NCBI RefSeq assembly: GCF_038051925.1
Contig: NZ_CP150634.1
Span: 930,001-994,000 of the forward strand
Direction of reading: 5' to 3'
Source of the DNA: Methylotuvimicrobium sp. KM2
GTDB lineage: Bacteria; Pseudomonadota; Gammaproteobacteria; Methylococcales; Methylomonadaceae
DNA: 64,000 nt
Shown here: piece after piece, positions 15,064 to 23,092 of the stretch
How positions within the stretch are numbered: the stretch's first letter is position 1
Layout of the letters: every line of letters begins with the position of its first letter
Program-made: the position numbers and the translations under genes
Notes under the pieces: generated by a model
The model's database searches: none
What the model saw: the letters and a program-made list of their open reading frames with translations, nothing else
What the model was told of the DNA's origin: nothing

Positions 15064-16740
15064 GTAACTATTCAGACCCCCAGTCCACTGGAGGCAATTT
15101 TGGAATCGGCCGACCGGTTCGCTGATGATCAATGACTACTGCCAAATAAAGCCAAGGGGATTGCTGTCTTTTACGACAGGTTTCGATCACGCTGATTAAA
15201 ATGGCGAATACCCGCGAGCCTTGTTCGGTGCGAGTGCCATAGCTGATGCGTCTCAAAATCACCCAGTGCCGCAGTGCCCGCTCGGCTTCGTTGTTGGTCA
15301 ACGGCAAATGATAGGATGCAACGCCCTGAAAGATCGCCTCCCAATCATTGAGCATTTCACCGGCCAGCTCACGCGTCTTTTTATGCGTTGCTTCGCGCAG
15401 GCTTTCGCATAGCGCTCGATAGAGCGCCAGTGATTCTTGAAAGGTTTCCGTCAACAGTTTGTCGGGTGGGTCGACACGGGCCTCTCGAATCGCGTTCATC
15501 AGTGTATTCAGCAACGCTAGTGTTTGTTTGCCGAACTGGCGTGCCACAGGGTCGAAACTCTCTTCCAGCCCTTGGGCTTTGCGCAGCAGATGCGCCCAGC
15601 AACGCACGCGATTCGGGTATCTGCGATAGGCTTGGTAGCCATCGCTCATGAGCCAGCCCAAGTAATCCGAGCCCAAGAGGTTCTCGAGCAATTCGGCACT
15701 GCGGTAGGCAATCCAGTAAGCAGTCACGGTATCCGTACTGAACACCCACAGCCATAAGAAGGTCGTCAGTTCCATCCAAGACGTTTCATCGACATGCAGT
15801 AATTGACTATTGACCACGGCGTCAATGAGTTCGTCTTCGATCGGCAGCGCCGCCGCGCCGCTTTCATGCAGGGTGTTGTTGATGGTGCCGACACTGAGAC
15901 TTAACCCTAACCAATCCTGCAAGAATTCGCGGATGCGCTCACGGGATAGCCGCATGCGATAGGCCAGACACACAATCAAGGCGGCTAAACCCGGCCCGAC
16001 CAGGCGCCATTCGCTGCACACGACGTTCGGCAAACTGCCGTGGGGCACATGACGATACGGTTCGCCTCGCGTCACATGGCCGCAGTGACACGTCGCTTCA
16101 TAATAGGTATGCCGCGTCGTGATCAATCTCAAGCCCGGATCGTTCGCGTCAGCCCAGGTGAGGTCAACGGTATCAAAAGCGGTATACGCTTTTTGCTGAC
16201 TTGTCGTGAACACAGTACCGCAACACGCGCAAAGCTCGGGACGATGGTCTTGATAGTCGGTCACCGGCAGGACTTGCTGTCTACCGAAGCCTTGCGCACC
16301 AGGCTGCTTACCGGGGTTACGCACATCATCCGAAGCTTGAGACGAGTCGGTTTGAGAATCTTGTTTGGATTCTTTAGCAGGTGGGGCGGAAGATGTGTTA
16401 TCTGCCTCCTGGTCCGGCGTGTCTTCGCCAGCGTCTATCGCATCGGTATCACTGGCTGTATCGTTCGCCTTATCCCACGGTGCTTCACTACTGGGTGGCC
16501 GGGAGCTATTGCGCGAGTTTTGCTTCAAGCGCTCGCGTGCTTCCTTGAGATCGTTGAGCAAGCGAATCGAAAGGCGACGCAAATCCTCTTCCGGTAAGTC
16601 CAGAAGCCTGTCTTCATCCAGTTGGTTTAGGTCATGATCGCTCAGTTGCATGGTGCACAGGATACGTCTTGGCGGCTTGAAAATACAGTTTTTTAGTGAC
16701 TGATTGGATGATTTTTGTAATGGGGGGGCTGAATAGTTAC
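15064..16740. mobile_element. IS66-family insertion sequence with 8-bp target duplication
   Basis: The left end starts GTAACTATTCAGACCCCC and the right end is its inverse with one mismatch. The 8 bp before (15056-15063) and after (16741-16748) are both TTTTGGAA, the target duplication length known for IS66. One transposase gene, on the minus strand, fills the element. The clean duplication indicates a recent insertion, here into a small zinc-ribbon gene. Confidence 0.93.
15068..16651 (-). CDS. IS66-family transposase
   Basis: 527 residues. In order: an N-terminal coiled coil and leucine-rich stretch, an RLKQNSRNSSRPPSSE linker, a zinc-finger region (CACCGTVF, CHCGH), and the DDE catalytic core with LHVDETSW, LMSDGYQAYRRYPNRVRCWAHLLRK and LTNNEAERALRHWVILRR. 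A C-terminal extension follows. It catalyses movement of its own element, and all motifs are present. Confidence 0.95.
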   Translation of the reverse strand: MQLSDHDLNQLDEDRLLDLPEEDLRRLSIRLLNDLKEARERLKQNSRNSSRPPSSEAPWDKANDTASDTDAIDAGEDTPDQEADNTSSAPPAKESKQDSQTDSSQASDDVRNPGKQPGAQGFGRQQVLPVTDYQDHRPELCACCGTVFTTSQQKAYTAFDTVDLTWADANDPGLRLITTRHTYYEATCHCGHVTRGEPYRHVPHGSLPNVVCSEWRLVGPGLAALIVCLAYRMRLSRERIREFLQDWLGLSLSVGTINNTLHESGAAALPIEDELIDAVVNSQLLHVDETSWMELTTFLWLWVFSTDTVTAYWIAYRSAELLENLLGSDYLGWLMSDGYQAYRRYPNRVRCWAHLLRKAQGLEESFDPVARQFGKQTLALLNTLMNAIREARVDPPDKLLTETFQESLALYRALCESLREATHKKTRELAGEMLNDWEAIFQGVASYHLPLTNNEAERALRHWVILRRISYGTRTEQGSRVFAILISVIETCRKRQQSPWLYLAVVIDHQRTGRPIPKLPPVDWGSE

Positions 16741-16787
16741 TTTTGGAATGCGAAAATTGCCATAAAAGAATTAAGATAAATAACTGA
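16741..16787 (+). pseudogene. Small zinc-ribbon protein gene, 3' part
   Basis: This is the continuation of the gene interrupted at 15063. The target duplication TTTTGGAA is shared, and codons CECENCHKRIKINN-stop follow in the frame of the 5' part. Confidence 0.75.
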
Positions 16788-16860
16788 TGTAAAAACTGTT
16801 GAAGTTGAAAATTATGGCTAGAGTCGTTGGCTTTTGATTCGGTACATGGTTAATCTCTGT

Positions 16861-17094
16861 TTACCGAACAATCGTTATCTCACTAAACCCCACCTCAAAC
16901 AACACCCCCACCGCCGCGTCCAGGCGCTTGAACACTCGCACCTGACCGCGCGCGGTCTCCAGCATCGGATTTAGGTTGTGCTTACCGGCCAGCGTGACGG
17001 TCCAGCCGTCTCCGGAGGCGTGTTTTTGGATGACCGGCGTCTTCAGTGCGCCGGCCTGAAATAAAATTTCGGCTTCTTTAATATTCATATTCAC
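16861..17094 (-). CDS. Small hypothetical plasmid-type protein
   Basis: 77 residues: MNIKEAEILFQAGALKTPVI, then GWTVTLAGKHNLNPMLETARGQVRVFKRLDAAVGVLFEVGFSEITI. The layout, a short beta-rich protein ending with a KxLDAAVxxLxxxGF segment, resembles small partition-associated proteins of plasmids, but I am not certain of the family. It is transcribed away from the gene at 17162, and a palindrome lies between them. Confidence 0.5.
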   Translation of the reverse strand: MNMNIKEAEILFQAGALKTPVIQKHASGDGWTVTLAGKHNLNPMLETARGQVRVFKRLDAAVGVLFEVGFSEITIVR

Positions 17095-17135
17095 TTTTGC
17101 GGCTACAAAAGCTAGACTAAGTTAAAACAAAATTA

Positions 17136-17156
17136 CACTTTTATGTATTAAAAGTG
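17136..17156. promoter_or_regulatory. Operator-like palindrome between divergent genes
   Basis: CACTTTTA, five bases, TAAAAGTG: a perfect 8-bp inverted repeat. It sits 5 bp before the start of the gene at 17162 and 41 bp before that of the minus-strand gene ending at 17094. It could control both. Confidence 0.45.
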
Positions 17157-17161
17157 CGCCT

Positions 17162-17815
17162 ATGATTGTGCGAATCGTCTTTATTGTAGCCTTATTCTTG
17201 CCGTTCCGGGTAGTCGCCTGGGACGACGATGCCGTTTTGACGTTCATCGCTCGGCATAATCCGATTCTGTTGGCTCAGCAAAACGTCACCAAGGCTTACG
17301 CCAAGCCGGACGCCTTGACCTGGGCGCTGCAAAACACCTCGCTGGCCGGTCGGGTCGGTGTCGGCGGCACCGAGTTCCGGGACGATCCGTATACCGTGTT
17401 CGGCGGCCTGCAGATCAACATCCCGTTGTCGTCGGTCAAGGAGGAGCGGGAGGCGGCCTTGAAGCAAGTCGCCGAAGCCAAGGCGTTTGACGATATGCTG
17501 TCGCGCGTGGTGGCCGATATCGTGCAATTGCGGCAATTGGAGGCGGACCTGGAGGCCTCGGAAGTGAAGCGCAAGTTTTTGAAGGAGAAGGCCGCCTGGG
17601 TCAAGGACCGCATCGACCAAGGCTACGCCTCGGACATGAACGAGCTGTGGCAAATCGGCAGCAAGGTCAACGCCGAAGACGCCCTGGTGGCGAAAGATAC
17701 GCTGCTGATCAAGACCCAGCGTTACAAGCTGGCCCGCTATGCCGGTCCGGAATGGCGGACGCTGTTGGCCTATCTGGAAGGCAAGACCGAAACGTTGGAG
17801 GGCGTCGATGGATGA
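17162..17815 (+). CDS. Secreted TolC-like coiled-coil protein
   Basis: 217 residues. A signal peptide is present (MIVRIVFIVALFLPFRVVA, cleavage before WDD). The body reads FIARHNPILLAQQNVTKAYA, GRVGVGGTEFRDDPYTVFGGLQINIPL, then a long Glu/Lys-rich helical region. This is the pattern of one half of a TolC-like outer-membrane efflux protein, which has about twice this length. The 3' end overlaps the ATPase gene by 8 bp, so the two form an operon. Base composition here is richer in G+C than the flanking DNA, suggesting transfer. Confidence 0.6.
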   Translation: MIVRIVFIVALFLPFRVVAWDDDAVLTFIARHNPILLAQQNVTKAYAKPDALTWALQNTSLAGRVGVGGTEFRDDPYTVFGGLQINIPLSSVKEEREAALKQVAEAKAFDDMLSRVVADIVQLRQLEADLEASEVKRKFLKEKAAWVKDRIDQGYASDMNELWQIGSKVNAEDALVAKDTLLIKTQRYKLARYAGPEWRTLLAYLEGKTETLEGVDG

Positions 17816-18779
17816 GATTGTGGGTTTGACCGGTCGCGAGGAAGTGGTCGAAGAGTTGGTGACCGAGATCAAGAAGGGCAAGCACGTCATTCTGACCGGG
17901 CCGGTCGGTATCGGCAAATCGGCGGTGCTGAGGGCGGCGCTCGATCGGCTGGGCGGCAAGATCGAGCTAGTGATCCGGCTGCACGATCATCAGGCGAAGG
18001 GGCAGTTCGTCGAAATGGCCCGGCAGATGCTGGCGCTGGAGCTGATCACGGCGCAGCAACTGGAATTGCCGGCCAAGTTTCATGGCGTGCCCGGTTCCGA
18101 AATCGATTGGAAGGAGATCAAAAGCCAGGTCAACCGGATGAGCATGCGCGATCTGACCCAGGCCTTGATTCCGGCCTTGGCCAAGGACGAAGCCAAGCCG
18201 GTCATCGCGGTCGACGATCTGACCTCGCTGACGCCTACGCAAATGGCGTTCTGGCTGGCCATCTTCGACCATGCCCAGGTGATCGGCTGCGCCTCCGAGA
18301 AAAAGGCTCGTGTCCGGAAACTGTGGTGGAAGATGCGCGAAATCGCGGTTAAGCCGCTGTCGCCGGAGACGGTGCGCGCGATCGTCAAGAAGTATATCGA
18401 GACCCAGGGCGTGTTGATCGAATCGCCGGAGCTGTACATCAGTCACGTCGTCAAGCAGTCGGGCGGGGTGCCGCAGGCGATCTACGACATGCTAGACGAG
18501 TCGGGCAAGGAGCGGATCATCGACAAGCGCAAGGTGCGGGAAATGCGCCACGAGGCCGGCGTCCAGTATCTCGATTTCACGCCGATGGTGATGGTCCTGG
18601 GGGCGCTGATCGTGTCGATGCGCTATGTCGGCATGGGTACCGGCGACAAGATGCTGTACATTCTCGGCGGCATGGGGTGCGGCGCTGTTTTTGACCTTCC
18701 GCTATTTCATCTTCAAGGGGGTAGGGCGGTAGTGCTATACTTGTATAGCATTTATTCATTGAGGGTAAACCCATGTTAG
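17808..18779 (+). CDS. AAA ATPase with C-terminal membrane segments
   Basis: 323 residues from the ATG at 17808. Walker A is GPVGIGKSA (31-39) and the Walker B-like segment is PVIAVDDLT. Later come KPLSPETVRAIVKKYIE and a winged-helix-like region, the plan of ORC/Cdc6 or MalT-type ATPases. Two hydrophobic segments end it (VMVLGALIVSM and a second). The present end runs into the relB start. A one-base shift near 18690 would instead give FLTFRYFIFKGVGR and a stop at 18730-18732, so the original C-terminus is probably frameshifted. Confidence 0.75.
   Translation: MDEIVGLTGREEVVEELVTEIKKGKHVILTGPVGIGKSAVLRAALDRLGGKIELVIRLHDHQAKGQFVEMARQMLALELITAQQLELPAKFHGVPGSEIDWKEIKSQVNRMSMRDLTQALIPALAKDEAKPVIAVDDLTSLTPTQMAFWLAIFDHAQVIGCASEKKARVRKLWWKMREIAVKPLSPETVRAIVKKYIETQGVLIESPELYISHVVKQSGGVPQAIYDMLDESGKERIIDKRKVREMRHEAGVQYLDFTPMVMVLGALIVSMRYVGMGTGDKMLYILGGMGCGAVFDLPLFHLQGGRAVVLYLYSIYSLRVNPC
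18733..18750. promoter_or_regulatory. Operator-like palindrome of the RelBE module
   Basis: TGCTATAC, two bases, GTATAGCA: a perfect 8-2-8 inverted repeat, 22 bp before the antitoxin ATG. It is the expected site for autorepression by the ribbon-helix-helix antitoxin. Confidence 0.65.
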
Positions 18780-18997
18780 CGATACGACTGCCGGACGAGC
18801 TGGAAAAACGCTTGGATAATTTAGCCAAACTCACGGGGCGCACGAAAACCTTTTATGCCAGACAAGCCATCGAGCGGCATCTGGACGACTTGGAAGACTT
18901 GTATCTGGCTGAACAGCGCCTGACCGAGATTTGCGCCGGACGGTCGCAACCCATTCCGCTCGAGGACGTGCTGAAACGCTATGATTTGGAAGATTGA
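18773..18997 (+). CDS. RelB-type ribbon-helix-helix antitoxin
   Basis: 74 residues: MLAIRLPDELEKRLDNLAKL is the ribbon-helix-helix, followed by TGRTKTFYARQAIERHLDDLEDLYLAEQRL. This is the short RelB/CopG-like type that ends in a toxin-binding tail (IPLEDVLKRYDLED). It overlaps the toxin gene by 17 bp. The module sits between 10-bp direct repeats at 18721 and 19292. Confidence 0.88.
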   Translation: MLAIRLPDELEKRLDNLAKLTGRTKTFYARQAIERHLDDLEDLYLAEQRLTEICAGRSQPIPLEDVLKRYDLED

Positions 18998-19256
18998 ATT
19001 CGATCCGGCCGCCGAACGCGAATTGGCAAAGCTGGACAAGGTTGTTGCCCGCCGGATTTTAAAGTTTTTGACCGAGCGGCTGGCGCCATCGGACAATCCG
19101 CGTAGTCTAGGTGCACCGCTGGCCGGTTCTAAACTCGGCGAGTTCTGGAAATACCGCATTGGCAAATACCGTGTCATCGCCAGCATCGAGGATCGGATCG
19201 TGACGGTTCTGGTGTTGAAAGTGGATAAGCGCAGCGATGTGTACAAACAAAAATAA
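18981..19256 (+). CDS. RelE/ParE-superfamily toxin
   Basis: 91 residues: WKIEFDPAAERELAKLDKVVARRILKFLTERL, then LGEFWKYRIGKYRVIASIED and VLVLKVDKRSDVYK. The conserved core (Y/WRxRxGxYRVI and KVxxRxDVY) is complete, so the toxin is predicted active. RelE-type toxins cleave mRNA at the ribosome. Confidence 0.9.
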   Translation: MIWKIEFDPAAERELAKLDKVVARRILKFLTERLAPSDNPRSLGAPLAGSKLGEFWKYRIGKYRVIASIEDRIVTVLVLKVDKRSDVYKQK

Positions 19257-19323
19257 ACAACGCCGCCGGTTGGCAAGCCACGGCATCAGGTGTAGGGCGG
19301 TGAGAATCTATCCGGCAATACCG

Positions 19324-19369
19324 TATGAAATGATGTCATATCATACCATTTCATATCATACCGTTTGAT
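19324..19369. promoter_or_regulatory. Repeat-rich region before the YdjM-like gene
   Basis: TATGAAATG at 19324 and its complement CATTTCATA at 19347 form a 9-bp inverted repeat. CATATCATACC occurs twice in tandem between 19338 and 19362. The sequence directly precedes the ATG at 19370 and may be an operator. Confidence 0.4.
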
Positions 19370-20386
19370 ATGTTAGCCGCCACCCACGCCGCCTTCTCGA
19401 CCGCGCTGTATCTCGGCGGGGCGGCGGTGTTCGAATACCCGACCGATCCCGTGACCTGGGCCGTGGCGGTGCTGTTCTCGTTCATGCCCTATATCGACAT
19501 CCCGACCTCAAAGGTCGGTCGGCCGCTGTTCTTTATCTCGGTACCGCTGGAAAAGCGTTTCGGTCACCGGACGATTACCCATTCGATCCTTGGCGTCGGC
19601 GTCCTCGCGGCGTTGGCCTCGCCGTTGTGCTTTTGGGCGGTGCTCGGCGGCTATTGGTCGCACATCCAGATCGACATGGCCAACATCCGGGGCGTGGATT
19701 TGTTCTGGCCGTCGCCGATCCGCGTGGTCATGCCGGGCAAGGTCAGGTTCCGGCTGGAAGTCGGCAGCAAGGCGGAAATAATCGTCTTATGTTCGCTGCT
19801 GGTGTTTTGCGTCGGCCTGCATCAGATATTGCGGGATTTTGATATTGCTTATGACGAATTCGTTAAAGTTCAGGGTCAAAATTGGCACACGCTGGAACTC
19901 AAAGCTATCGACAACCTGACGCTGGAGCATATCGAATGCACCTGCCCGGTGCTCGGCGCCTGGCAAAGCGGCCTGATCGTCGAATACCACGGCCAGGCCC
20001 GCTCGGTCGGCAAGAGCCAATTGCACCACAATTTATATCCGGTCGACGCGGTGCTGATCGAGGGCGAGCCGCTGCGCGTGATCTCTCAGCGCGTCGACAT
20101 GAAAGGCCGGTCGTTGCGCTGGCTGGTCGAGAATTTGAAGGCGAACCACGGTTATTATTTGCTCGGCGAATTGCACATCGACGCCGACAAAGTCGTCGAT
20201 GTCACGCAACTGGAGGCGTACTATCCGGTGAGCTGGAGCGGGGCGAAGGTCAGGCTGCATTATGCGAAGGCGGAGGATTTGCGGGATTATTTGAATCTGA
20301 CCGCGATTCGGGGGGAAGTGGTGGTTCAGTTTTGGTTGCGGCCGGGGGATGAAATGGTGGAGATGCGCTTGGATGGCGGGGCATGA
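19370..20386 (+). CDS. YdjM-like membrane-bound metal-dependent hydrolase with extra C-terminal domain
   Basis: 338 residues. The N-terminal 150 carry the YdjM/DUF457 pattern: THAAFSTALYL, FMPYIDIPTSKVG, RFGHRTITHSIL and GYWSHIQIDMANIRGVDLFWP, with histidines and aspartates spaced over several membrane helices. The remaining 185 residues form a soluble domain (WHTLELKAIDNLTLEHIECTCPV...) that I cannot assign. YdjM-type proteins are membrane hydrolases of uncertain substrate. Together with the ATPase it appears to be part of a G+C-rich plasmid segment. Confidence 0.8.
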   Translation: MLAATHAAFSTALYLGGAAVFEYPTDPVTWAVAVLFSFMPYIDIPTSKVGRPLFFISVPLEKRFGHRTITHSILGVGVLAALASPLCFWAVLGGYWSHIQIDMANIRGVDLFWPSPIRVVMPGKVRFRLEVGSKAEIIVLCSLLVFCVGLHQILRDFDIAYDEFVKVQGQNWHTLELKAIDNLTLEHIECTCPVLGAWQSGLIVEYHGQARSVGKSQLHHNLYPVDAVLIEGEPLRVISQRVDMKGRSLRWLVENLKANHGYYLLGELHIDADKVVDVTQLEAYYPVSWSGAKVRLHYAKAEDLRDYLNLTAIRGEVVVQFWLRPGDEMVEMRLDGGA

Positions 20387-20448
20387 TGCGCTGCCGAAGG
20401 GTTTGGAGGGAATGTTTTAATAATGTTAACTTGTTTATTGAGGTGACT

Positions 20449-20775
20449 ATGTTACAAAATCATGGCGATACATCGTTTACACAAACAGAAATCAATCAAT
20501 ATAATCGAAATCGTATTAAACAACGCCAGCAAGACAACTATAAAGAAAAACTTCATGCAGCGGTTTGTGAGTTGGAAGATTCCGTAGGCGGCGGTGTTTT
20601 TTTAAATAGCGATAACAAAATCGTCAAAAGAATTGCCCACCAACATGATCTTAACCCCAAGAAATTAGTGAAAGCCTATATGAGCTTATGTCACTCAGAT
20701 GTTTTACTTCGGAATACCGAAGAAGACATGGGTTTACCTTATGGAACTTTGGATGTTTGTATGGGAAGCGATTGA
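20449..20775 (+). CDS. Hypothetical protein
   Basis: 108 residues from the ATG at 20449, preceded by GAGGTGACT. The product is polar, with QTEINQYNRNRIKQRQQDN and NDLNPKKLVKAYMSLCHSD-like stretches. No family recognised. Its A+T-rich composition contrasts with the G+C-rich gene upstream. Confidence 0.5.
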   Translation: MLQNHGDTSFTQTEINQYNRNRIKQRQQDNYKEKLHAAVCELEDSVGGGVFLNSDNKIVKRIAHQHDLNPKKLVKAYMSLCHSDVLLRNTEEDMGLPYGTLDVCMGSD

Positions 20776-20802
20776 TGTTATGAGCAAGTAGGCTGCATAC
20801 AC

Positions 20803-20843
20803 CCATAAGGCGCAATACGGCTATCGCCTATTGCGCCTTATGG
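20803..20843. repeat. REP-like palindrome
   Basis: CCATAAGGCGCAATA (20803-20817) pairs perfectly with TATTGCGCCTTATGG (20829-20843) over 15 bp with an 11-base loop. No T tract follows. Dispersed palindromes with a GCGCAATA core are common in proteobacterial intergenic DNA. Confidence 0.6.
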
Positions 20844-20891
20844 ATCGCGGCTTATTGTGCTGCGACAATATAAAAAAGAAGGATCAACTCG

Positions 20892-21311
20892 ATGAAACTG
20901 CAAATGATAAGTCAAACGTACCGTGCCTGTGCCTTTTGGTTGTTGATATTGAGCCATTCAGCTTTTGCCGCCGATGCCGAACTAAACCCCGAGTTTTCTA
21001 GCTGCATGGATCAATCGGGTGGCGTGACGGTGAACATGATTGACTGCATCGGCCAGGAACACGAGCGGCAGGACGCTCGGCTTAACCGGGCCTATAAAAC
21101 CTTGATGGACACGCTTCCGGCCGCGCGCAAAACCGCTTTGCGAGACGCGCAACGAGCCTGGCTGAAATACCGGGAAGCGCATTGCCATTTTTACAACGAT
21201 CCCGATGGCGGCTCGATAGCCCGCGTTCAGGCCAATGATTGTTTCATGACCGAAACGGCTAAACGGGCGAAGGAACTTGAAGCTATTCGATCGATGACAG
21301 AACCTCTCTGA
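20892..21311 (+). CDS. LprI-family lysozyme-inhibitor-like secreted protein
   Basis: 139 residues with a signal peptide (cleavage after AFA), then CMDQSGGVTVNMIDCIGQEHERQDARLNRAYKTLM, AWLKYREAHCHFY and ANDCFMTETAKRAKEL. The four cysteines and the ExxxxDxxLNxxYK pattern are those of the LprI/DUF1311 family, periplasmic proteins that include lysozyme inhibitors. An AAGGA ribosome binding site precedes the ATG. Confidence 0.88.
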   Translation: MKLQMISQTYRACAFWLLILSHSAFAADAELNPEFSSCMDQSGGVTVNMIDCIGQEHERQDARLNRAYKTLMDTLPAARKTALRDAQRAWLKYREAHCHFYNDPDGGSIARVQANDCFMTETAKRAKELEAIRSMTEPL

Positions 21312-21332
21312 TTTTGTCTTTCGGGTTTTCAC

Positions 21333-21615
21333 ATTAACAAACCAGAACAACAAGAACGCCTCTCCGGCTCCATCGAGCGCGTCACCTTCCACAGCGAAGC
21401 CAGCGGCTTTTGCGTGCTGCGCGTCAAGGTCAAAGGCCAGCGGGAGCTGCAAACCGTGGTCGGCAGCGCCGCGAGCGTGACCGCCGGCGAATTCATCGAA
21501 TGCACCGGCCACTGGAACAACGACCGGCAGCACGGCCTGCAATTCAAGGCCGCCGAATTGCAAATTGTCCCGCCGACCACGCTGGAAGGCATCGAAAAGT
21601 ATCTCGGTTCCGGTA
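21333..21615 (+). pseudogene. N-terminal fragment of a RecD2-like helicase
   Basis: In frame: NKPEQQERLSGSIERVTFHS, then GFCVLRVKVKGQRELQTVVG and ECTGHWNNDRQHGLQFKAAE to GIEKYLGSGT. This is the N-terminal OB-like region of RecD2-type SF1B helicases, which normally run over 700 residues. It stops where the duplicated KRKLR module begins at 21615, so recombination removed all helicase motifs. No start codon is evident. Confidence 0.75.
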
Positions 21616-21963
21616 CGCCAAGCCGGGGGAGACGTTCGAGCAGGCGCTGCAGCGTAAGCGGGTTTTGGCGAATATTAAAAGAAAACTGAGGTGAAAATAT
21701 GAAAATTGGATTCCGTAAACCGTCATTGAAAAAACGTTTAGCCTCGCGAACATCGGTTAAGCGGCATATTCGCCATTCCCTCGGCGTTAAAGCGCCTCGT
21801 GGGTACGGTTGTGGCTAACCAACCCCAAAAAAGCCGCGTACAATCGGGTTTATTCGAGAACGACATTTGGTTTAGCTGCTCTTTTGAAATGGCTCTTTGG
21901 CGGGAAACGGTGATTGGTTTAATTCAGTAGGCTAGTGCCAAGAATGGCGGGACGATTGCGCAG
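21615..21963 (+). repeat. 340-bp duplicated module, copy 2
   Basis: Same order as 10260-10602: a KRKLR tail (PGETFEQ...NIKRKLR, stop at 21691-21693), the small basic gene from ATG 21698, and the beginning of another KRKLR segment. It is fused at its left edge to the RecD2 fragment. Confidence 0.8.
21698..21911 (+). pseudogene. Second copy of the 70-residue small basic gene, frameshifted
   Basis: It reads MKIGFRKPSLKKRLASRTSV as in the copy at 10342, but a 2-bp insertion (GGTTGTGGCTAACC against GGTTGGCTGACC) near 21808 breaks the frame before the NPKKAAYN core. The downstream codons remain recognisable. Confidence 0.75.
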
Positions 21964-22002
21964 GAAAATACGTGTGTTAGCCCCGTCTGGATAATAACTT
22001 AA

Positions 22003-22521
22003 ATGCACGCAAGAATTAAGTTGAGCACTGAGTTCGAAGTTACAGGTCTTTTTTACGAAGCCAGCGATTATAGGTTTAGGAAGTATCTCGACATCAAGCG
22101 ATTAGGCACCTTGAAAAGAGAACCAGACCTTATGGTGGTCATGATGAATCCTGGTTCTTCTTATCCACTAGGTGGCATTGAAAACAATTCGATGCCGTCT
22201 AAAGCTAAACCAGACGATACGCAATACCAGATCATGAAAGTTATGAATGAAGCTTCATTTGATGATGCAAGAATTTTAAACCTTTCAGACCTTCGTTCAC
22301 CTAACTCAGGTGTTCTCTATAAGTTTATTAAATCTGACAAGTAAAAATCAGTGGCGCACTCCATTTTCGCTGAAAGTCGAAAAGAAGATCTAAATAAGCT
22401 ATTTGTTAAGAATGTGCCGGTCATTTTTGGTTGGGGTGTTAATGCGGCTTCGATCAGAATGACTGTTCAGATTGAATCAGAATCGGTGTTCAGGTTGGGC
22501 CAGAATATGCAGAAAATGTGA
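22003..22521 (+). pseudogene. DUF1643 protein with an internal stop
   Basis: MHARIKLSTEFEVTGLFYEA, then LKREPDLMVVMMNPGSSYPL and ARILNLSDLRSPNSG are DUF1643. The frame meets TAA at 22342-22344 and continues without shift as SVAHSIFAESRKEDLNKLFV and VPVIFGWGVN, conserved family sequence, to a stop at 22519. The C-terminal part after that is missing. A nonsense change plus truncation is the simplest reading. Confidence 0.75.
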
Positions 22522-22566
22522 AATCAGCTTAAAGGCGAAAAAACCCTTAAATGAGGAGAGCCCCCC

Positions 22567-22710
22567 ATGCAACGAAAAATTCACATGCAGGATCAGGTTA
22601 GGAATCGGGTGGCCGAGATTATGGACGATCGTAGATGTGATTATGCGGCCGCTTTAGGGATGAAGGTGCTTGTGGTTTCGGCGTTTTTGTTGGTGGGGGC
22701 GGTTTGGTGA
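22567..22710 (+). CDS. Small membrane protein (47 aa)
   Basis: ATG with GAGGAG 11 bp upstream. The product has a charged N-terminal half (MQRKIHMQDQVRNRVAEIMD...) and one hydrophobic helix at the C-terminus (MKVLVVSAFLLVGAVW). Single-span small protein. No homologue recognised. Confidence 0.45.
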   Translation: MQRKIHMQDQVRNRVAEIMDDRRCDYAAALGMKVLVVSAFLLVGAVW

Positions 22711-22792
22711 CGGGTAGATTGGTTGAATAACCGTCGTTCAGATAGCCTCTCAAAAACGTTCGCTGTTGAGTAAATACGAAGAAAGGTCTTGG

Positions 22793-23092
22793 CTACTCTC
22801 TTTCCTCAAGGCTGTGCCAGATTTTTAAGATAACTATGGCGGTACCATCAATTCGATAACGAATAACATAGCCGCGCTTACCGAACGGAACAAAGAGCTC
22901 GCGATCCTGTCGCCCTTCTAAGCGCGTTCCAATGCCGGGATGCTGGATAATGAGGTTTGCTGCATTTTTTAGGCTTTTTGCCGCATTTTTCGCGGCTTCC
23001 GGATTATGAGGCGCTATAAATTCCCGTAGCCTTATTAAATCCGCACGGGCTGTTAAAGACCAAATTAATGGTGAGGTTTTGGATTGGGGCAT
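22793..23092 (-). CDS. ParE/RelE-type toxin
   Basis: 99 residues: LIWSLTARADLIRLREFIAPHNPEAAKNAAKSL, HPGIGTRLEGRQDRELFVPF, GYVIRYRIDGTAIVILKIWHSLEERE. The motif order is that of ParE toxins, some of which poison DNA gyrase. It follows the antitoxin with a 28-bp overlap, and the frame is intact. Confidence 0.88.
   Translation of the reverse strand: MPQSKTSPLIWSLTARADLIRLREFIAPHNPEAAKNAAKSLKNAANLIIQHPGIGTRLEGRQDRELFVPFGKRGYVIRYRIDGTAIVILKIWHSLEERE

Noticed and set aside
17192..17959. Long open frame on the minus strand (255 codons)
   Set aside because: It is antisense to the TolC-like and ATPase genes in G+C-rich DNA, has low-complexity composition and no family features.
20982..21563. 193-codon open frame on the minus strand
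   Set aside because: It runs antisense across the LprI gene and the RecD2 fragment, both with clear family matches on the plus strand.
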